Below, one piece after another: positions 60,891-64,000 of a stretch of 64,000 nt of DNA. The notes beneath the pieces are model-generated. The model was not told the origin of the DNA and made no database searches. It saw nothing but the letters and a program-made list of their open reading frames with translations. This stretch comes from UBA6168 sp031426435. GTDB taxonomy: Bacteria; Bacteroidota; Bacteroidia; Chitinophagales; Saprospiraceae. A program made the translations under genes and the position numbers. How positions within the stretch are numbered: the first letter of the stretch is position 1; each line of letters opens with the position of its first letter. The DNA lies in NCBI GenBank assembly GCA_031426435.1, contig JANPLH010000612.1, forward strand, positions 1 through 64,000, written 5' to 3'.

Positions 60891-60930
60891 AAAAAGGGCT
60901 TCTCCAGCGATGGGGAGGCCCTTTTTGTTT
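60891..60930 (+). terminator. Terminator of rpoN
   Basis: Stem AAAAAGGGCTTCTCC facing GGGGAGGCCCTTTTT with a 6-nt loop, followed by GTTT. Confidence 0.85.
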
Positions 60931-61053
60931 GAAGACAAGCCAAGAATTAAAAATGAAGAATGGATTGACTTTGGAGTTTTGTTTCAATTTTTTGACCTTT
61001 TTTGTGCTGAACCGCAAAAAATTCAGATTTTTTGAAAAAAAATCCAAAAACTA

Positions 61054-61085
61054 TTGCTTTTCCACTAAAAATGATTTTACCTTAG
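61054..61085 (+). promoter_or_regulatory. Possible promoter of a small RNA
   Basis: TTG at 61054-61056 and TACCTTAG (one mismatch to TAnnTTTG) at 61078-61085, spaced by 21 bp. Confidence 0.35.
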
Positions 61086-61090
61086 CGTCC

Positions 61091-61228
61091 AGAAAGTAAG
61101 AGTAGTTTTTACACCAAGCTAAAATTTTCACAGAGGCTGTCAAAAGCCTCGTCGAATCAAGATAAATAATTTGGTTTTATTTGGTTAGGGCTGAGGTAGT
61201 GCTGCAAGAGCGCTGCCTCTTTTTTTTT
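61091..61228 (+). ncRNA. Candidate small RNA with terminator
   Basis: Starting just after the promoter box, about 138 nt. A hairpin AGAGGCT/AGCCTC lies in the middle, and a terminator GAGGTAGTGCT/AGCGCTGCCTC with a GCAAG loop and nine T ends it (61193-61228). No open frame of note. No RNA family is recognised. Confidence 0.35.
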
Positions 61229-61529
61229 GCCAAAAGCAAAGAACACAAAGCCATGTTGTATTATTTGAGGCTCATTCCAATAGGCTGCTTTTAACGCTAT
61301 CCATGCAGCTTTTTCAATTTTCCATAAATTTTTTTATAAAAATTCTGTACCTACCCGACAAGTTTCACGTCAAAAACATAAAATCCCCGCCGTAAGAAGT
61401 TAATTTTCCTATTTTCGTGCAGGACTTTCAAAGTTGTTTTCAATACAACTCATTGATAACCAATATTTTAGGCAACAAACTTGACGATTAAAGTGTGTTG
61501 TCAATAGGAAAATCGCACTTGCCAGTTTG

Positions 61530-62102
61530 ATGGAAACAGAGTACATTTCCACGGAACAGGACATAGACTTGATTAGAAGTTACCTTGCTACGAAGGACGC
61601 AAGGCACTTCACACAGCTATACCGGAGGTATTCAGGTAAGGTATACGGTAAGTGTATATCACTGCTGCGGGAAGAGCATTTGGCAAGGGACGCCGCACAG
61701 GACATTTTCATGAAGATTTTCCTCAACCTCGGTCAATTTGGCGAACAAGCCAAGTTCTCAACTTGGGTCTATTCCATCACCTACAATTACTGTATAGATG
61801 TATTGAGGAAAAAGAAAAAGACCGGCGACATCTTCTCCGATGACATGGAACGTCTCCCCGACATGGTGGAAGAAGTACACGACGAAGCGCTTTTGACCAT
61901 GCGATCTGACCGATTGCGAGTGGTTTTGGAGAATATTCCCGTTGGCGACAAGGCCATCTTGTTGATGAAATATCAGGATGACCTTCAAATAAAAGAGATA
62001 GCCGACATGCTCCATAAGACCGAAAGTGCCATAAAAATGAAAATAAAACGGGCCAAGCACAAGGCCCAAATGATTTACGATGAACTATTTCCCGATGATT
62101 AA
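61530..62102 (+). CDS. ECF-type RNA polymerase sigma factor
   Basis: A 190-residue protein with region 2 (YRRYSGKVYGKCISLLREEHLARDAAQDIFMKIF, TWVYSITYNYCIDVLRKKKK) and region 4 (IPVGDKAILLMKYQDDLQIKEIADMLHKTESAIKMKIKRAKH). The ATG at 61530 is used; the codon before it is TTG. No classical anti-sigma gene follows; the next gene encodes a small protein of unknown type that may have a regulatory role. Its target is unknown. Confidence 0.93.
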   Translation: METEYISTEQDIDLIRSYLATKDARHFTQLYRRYSGKVYGKCISLLREEHLARDAAQDIFMKIFLNLGQFGEQAKFSTWVYSITYNYCIDVLRKKKKTGDIFSDDMERLPDMVEEVHDEALLTMRSDRLRVVLENIPVGDKAILLMKYQDDLQIKEIADMLHKTESAIKMKIKRAKHKAQMIYDELFPDD

Positions 62103-62128
62103 TTAAGGACCAATCGAATAAAATAGTC

Positions 62129-62431
62129 ATGAGCACCGCAAACAGTTTCAAGCAGATCATGGAGGAGGATGCGCTGATGTATCCGACCCCACCCGAAATC
62201 GAGGAGCACGTCCTCGGTAGCTTGCAGATTTTGTCCATGATGGGGCAGGCCATGGAACTGTACATCCCCAAGGTGTTCGAGATGTTCATCCTCACCTTGG
62301 GAGGCACGGTCAAGGAACTGGACACGGTGGTTAAAAACGAACTGCCAGAAGCCACTCCAGACCCCGATTCGGATAACACCACGCCTGGCATGGCCGGTAC
62401 CCACTCGCCCGACGAAGACCTGAAGGACTAA
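62129..62431 (+). CDS. Small conserved-looking protein downstream of the sigma factor
   Basis: Hundred residues; N-terminal 65 mostly helical (YPTPPEIEEHVLGSLQILSM, MGQAMELYIPKVFEMFILTL) and an acidic, disordered tail (PDPDSDNTTPG). No membrane segment or zinc motif. It starts 27 bp after the sigma factor and is likely co-transcribed. I do not recognise the family. A role as modulator of the sigma factor is possible from its position only. Confidence 0.65.
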   Translation: MSTANSFKQIMEEDALMYPTPPEIEEHVLGSLQILSMMGQAMELYIPKVFEMFILTLGGTVKELDTVVKNELPEATPDPDSDNTTPGMAGTHSPDEDLKD

Positions 62432-62502
62432 ATAAGGCAGCCCCTTTTCACGATTTCTTTAACTTTGACACTCCACAAACAACGGAAAACAAGGCATACA
62501 TC

Positions 62503-63324
62503 ATGGATATAGTTGAAATAGTCAAACCCGTACTCACCAGGTTTCTCGGAGCAATCCCTAACGTCATTGGAGCAATCGTAGTCATCCTCGTAGGTTGGAT
62601 GCTGGCCAAGGTAGTTTCCAAGGCACTTCAAAAAGTGTTTGAAAGCATCAAAGTAGATAGGTTCGGCGAGAAAATCAACGAGACGGAGTTCGCCACCAAG
62701 GCCAACTTCAAGGTAAAACTTAGCGCCTTTCTTTCCAAATTGGTCTATTACCTGCTGATGCTCGTATTCATCATGGCAGCTACCGACGTGTTGGGCATGC
62801 CCATCGTTTCGCAGATGGTCAGCGACCTGATCACCTATTTGCCCCGTCTGTTGAGTGCGCTGGTGCTATTTGTACTGGGCATTTATTTGGCGGAGTTCGT
62901 GAAAAACATCGTGCTTACCACCACAAGCGCCCTCGGCATTTCCTCCGGCAAAATCATCGCAAACTTCGTCTTCTATTTGATTTTCCTCACGCTTACCATC
63001 AGCGCCTTGGCGCAGGCCAGCATTGAAACCTCGCTGATAACCTCCAACCTGACCGTCATCCTCGGCGGTGTCATACTGGCTTTTTCCATCGGCTACGGCT
63101 TTGCTTCCAAAGATACAATGGCCAATTTCCTCGCATCATTTTACAGCAAGAACAAGGTCAAGGTCGGCGACTATATCCAAGTGGACGGCTCCAAGGGACG
63201 GGTCATTGCCATTGACAGTACCTCCATTACGCTACAAGGAGAGGGAAAAATAATTGTGATACCTTTAATGAAACTTACGTCTGACAAGGTGGAAATTTTT
63301 TCCAACGAAAGGCAGATTAGCTAA
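62503..63324 (+). CDS. MscS-like small-conductance mechanosensitive channel protein
   Basis: Four to five membrane helices (18-38, 78-97, 115-135, 148-170, 183-205). The pore helix and following beta domain show the MscS pattern: VILGGVILAFSIGYGFASKDTMANFLASFY and VKVGDYIQVDGSKGRVIAIDSTSITLQGEGKIIVIPLMKL. The first part resembles the 'conserved TM helix' repeat of the same superfamily. Such channels open on osmotic downshock to protect the cell. The gene follows the small protein by 71 bp. Confidence 0.9.
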   Translation: MDIVEIVKPVLTRFLGAIPNVIGAIVVILVGWMLAKVVSKALQKVFESIKVDRFGEKINETEFATKANFKVKLSAFLSKLVYYLLMLVFIMAATDVLGMPIVSQMVSDLITYLPRLLSALVLFVLGIYLAEFVKNIVLTTTSALGISSGKIIANFVFYLIFLTLTISALAQASIETSLITSNLTVILGGVILAFSIGYGFASKDTMANFLASFYSKNKVKVGDYIQVDGSKGRVIAIDSTSITLQGEGKIIVIPLMKLTSDKVEIFSNERQIS

Positions 63325-63391
63325 TAAAGCATTTTTTTATGTTTATGCCTTGTTAAAATCAACTTTCGTCAATAAAAAATGATACCGAATC

Positions 63392-64000
63392 ATGACAAAA
63401 AAGCTTTTACTCTCCACCCTTGCGCTCGTCGCTATTTGTTTTGCCGTGCAAGCACAATCCGTTGAGGAAATGACGGCAACAAAGGCCGCCAAAGAAAAAG
63501 AACTTAGTGCTTTGGAAGCCCAATTGGCCGACTTGACAGGCAAAGTAGGCGCCCTCAAAGGAGAGGTTACAGACCTGACAGACAAGCTGACCCCCTACCC
63601 ACGCTGGGATGTTGGGGCGCTCGGCAATCTGGGCCTGAACTTCGCCGGTTTCAACAGTTGGTTTTCCAAAGGCTCTCCAAACACCCGTGCCGTCAACATC
63701 GGCTTCTCTGGAAATGCCTTCGCAAACCTTGACCAGAAAAAATACTTCTGGCGCAACGGCACCAATCTCACATTGGCTTGGCTCAAATTCGATGATGTTG
63801 ACAACAAGGACGACAATGGCGACTTTCAGGTAGCCGCCGACGCCTTCAACGTCACCTCTCTGTTTGGCTACAAACTCTCAGAAAAATTTGCCATATCCAC
63901 CTTGGGCGAGTACCGTACTTCGATATTGGACGGCAAGTTCAACAACCCCGGCTACCTTGACATTGGGGCAGGAGCAACTTGGACGCCCGTTACCGACCTC
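63392..64000 (+). CDS. DUF3078 protein, cut by the window end
   Basis: Signal peptide MTKKLLLSTLALVAICFAVQ followed by a short coiled-coil (KEKELSALEAQLADLTGKVGALK) and the beginning of an outer-membrane-like beta domain (PRWDVGALGNLGLNFAGFNSWF, WRNGTNLTLAWLKFDD, FAISTLGEYRTSIL). This matches DUF3078, a Bacteroidota family. The 203 codons reach the end of the window with no stop, so the C-terminus is missing. Confidence 0.85.
   Translation, partial: MTKKLLLSTLALVAICFAVQAQSVEEMTATKAAKEKELSALEAQLADLTGKVGALKGEVTDLTDKLTPYPRWDVGALGNLGLNFAGFNSWFSKGSPNTRAVNIGFSGNAFANLDQKKYFWRNGTNLTLAWLKFDDVDNKDDNGDFQVAADAFNVTSLFGYKLSEKFAISTLGEYRTSILDGKFNNPGYLDIGAGATWTPVTDL

Larger units (their letters stand above)
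60931..61529. other. Long spacer upstream of the ECF sigma factor gene
   Basis: About 600 bp of AT-rich sequence without a protein gene. It holds a possible small RNA (61091-61228) and, at 61400-61407, TATTTTCG as a weak -7 box for the sigma gene. Confidence 0.5.

Noticed and set aside
61141..61228. Known riboswitch in front of the sigma factor
   Set aside because: No riboswitch consensus was recognised, and the structure ends in its own terminator 300 bp before the gene.

Overview
The window reads as a chromosomal segment of a Bacteroidota bacterium, most likely of the Saprospiria/Lewinella type. The basis is a DUF4249 plus TonB-dependent receptor pair, SprB-repeat surface proteins, DUF3078 and DUF1080 proteins, a Bacteroidota-type birA-rsfS-ftsH order, and several TAnnTTTG-type promoter boxes. 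There is no rRNA, tRNA, CRISPR array or recognisable complete transposon. Base composition is about 50% GC but uneven: 2.2-7.9 kb is GC-rich, while the first gene and the repeat-bearing spacers are AT-rich.

Layout. 0.1-2.1 kb: secreted multidomain protein with a GH18-like end that looks cut short. 2.2-7.9 kb: XRE/ScfR-type regulator, M23 peptidase lipoprotein, and a TonB-dependent receptor/DUF4249 pair. 8.0-16.6 kb: a tightly packed nine-gene minus-strand cluster of unfamiliar cytosolic proteins: three with phasin-like amphipathic helices, two of these or their neighbours carrying Ig-like beta domains, one 12-residue-repeat protein, a beta-propeller, a DUF362 fusion, an NAD-dependent epimerase and an SRPBCC protein. 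This is the best candidate for an undescribed system; I read it as a possible granule or inclusion with enzymes for a hydrophobic cargo, but that function is inference. 16.7-22.5 kb: housekeeping (cinA, birA, rsfS, ftsH, LOG protein). 22.6-29.4 kb: membrane protein, a DsbD-alpha-like protein and DsbD, recX, a GT39-type glycosyltransferase and GtrA. 29.5-38.2 kb: secreted or surface proteins (M12-like and M64 metallopeptidases, IPT/TIG lipoprotein) and an EAD11-bearing transmembrane protein. 38.8-44.3 kb: aconitase, a frameshifted GT39-type gene, an ATPase with a nuclease-like end.

44.5-54.5 kb holds a sugar-isomerase-like TIM barrel, YjdF, YceI, a Tat-exported gluconate-2-dehydrogenase subunit-3-like protein with a GMC oxidoreductase, RidA, a Gfo/Idh/MocA oxidoreductase, a DUF1080 lipoprotein and a metallophosphoesterase. 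Together these suggest oxidation and cleavage of glycosides through 3-keto intermediates. 54.8-64 kb: glyA, scpA, smpB, YbjQ, LysE-type exporter, YjbQ, rpoN, an ECF sigma factor with a small conserved partner, an MscS-like channel and the start of a DUF3078 protein. A short terminator-ended transcript is possible between rpoN and the sigma factor gene.

A second theme is the spacers. At least a dozen contain long inverted repeats built from short reiterated words (for example GAGGTATGA, GATATAAGAT, TTGATAAAGGG). Some words recur at several loci, and some arms run over a stop codon. Gene starts given here were chosen by hand: many frames can be extended upstream only through TTG codons or non-conserved sequence, and in those cases the ATG in front of the conserved sequence or signal peptide was preferred.
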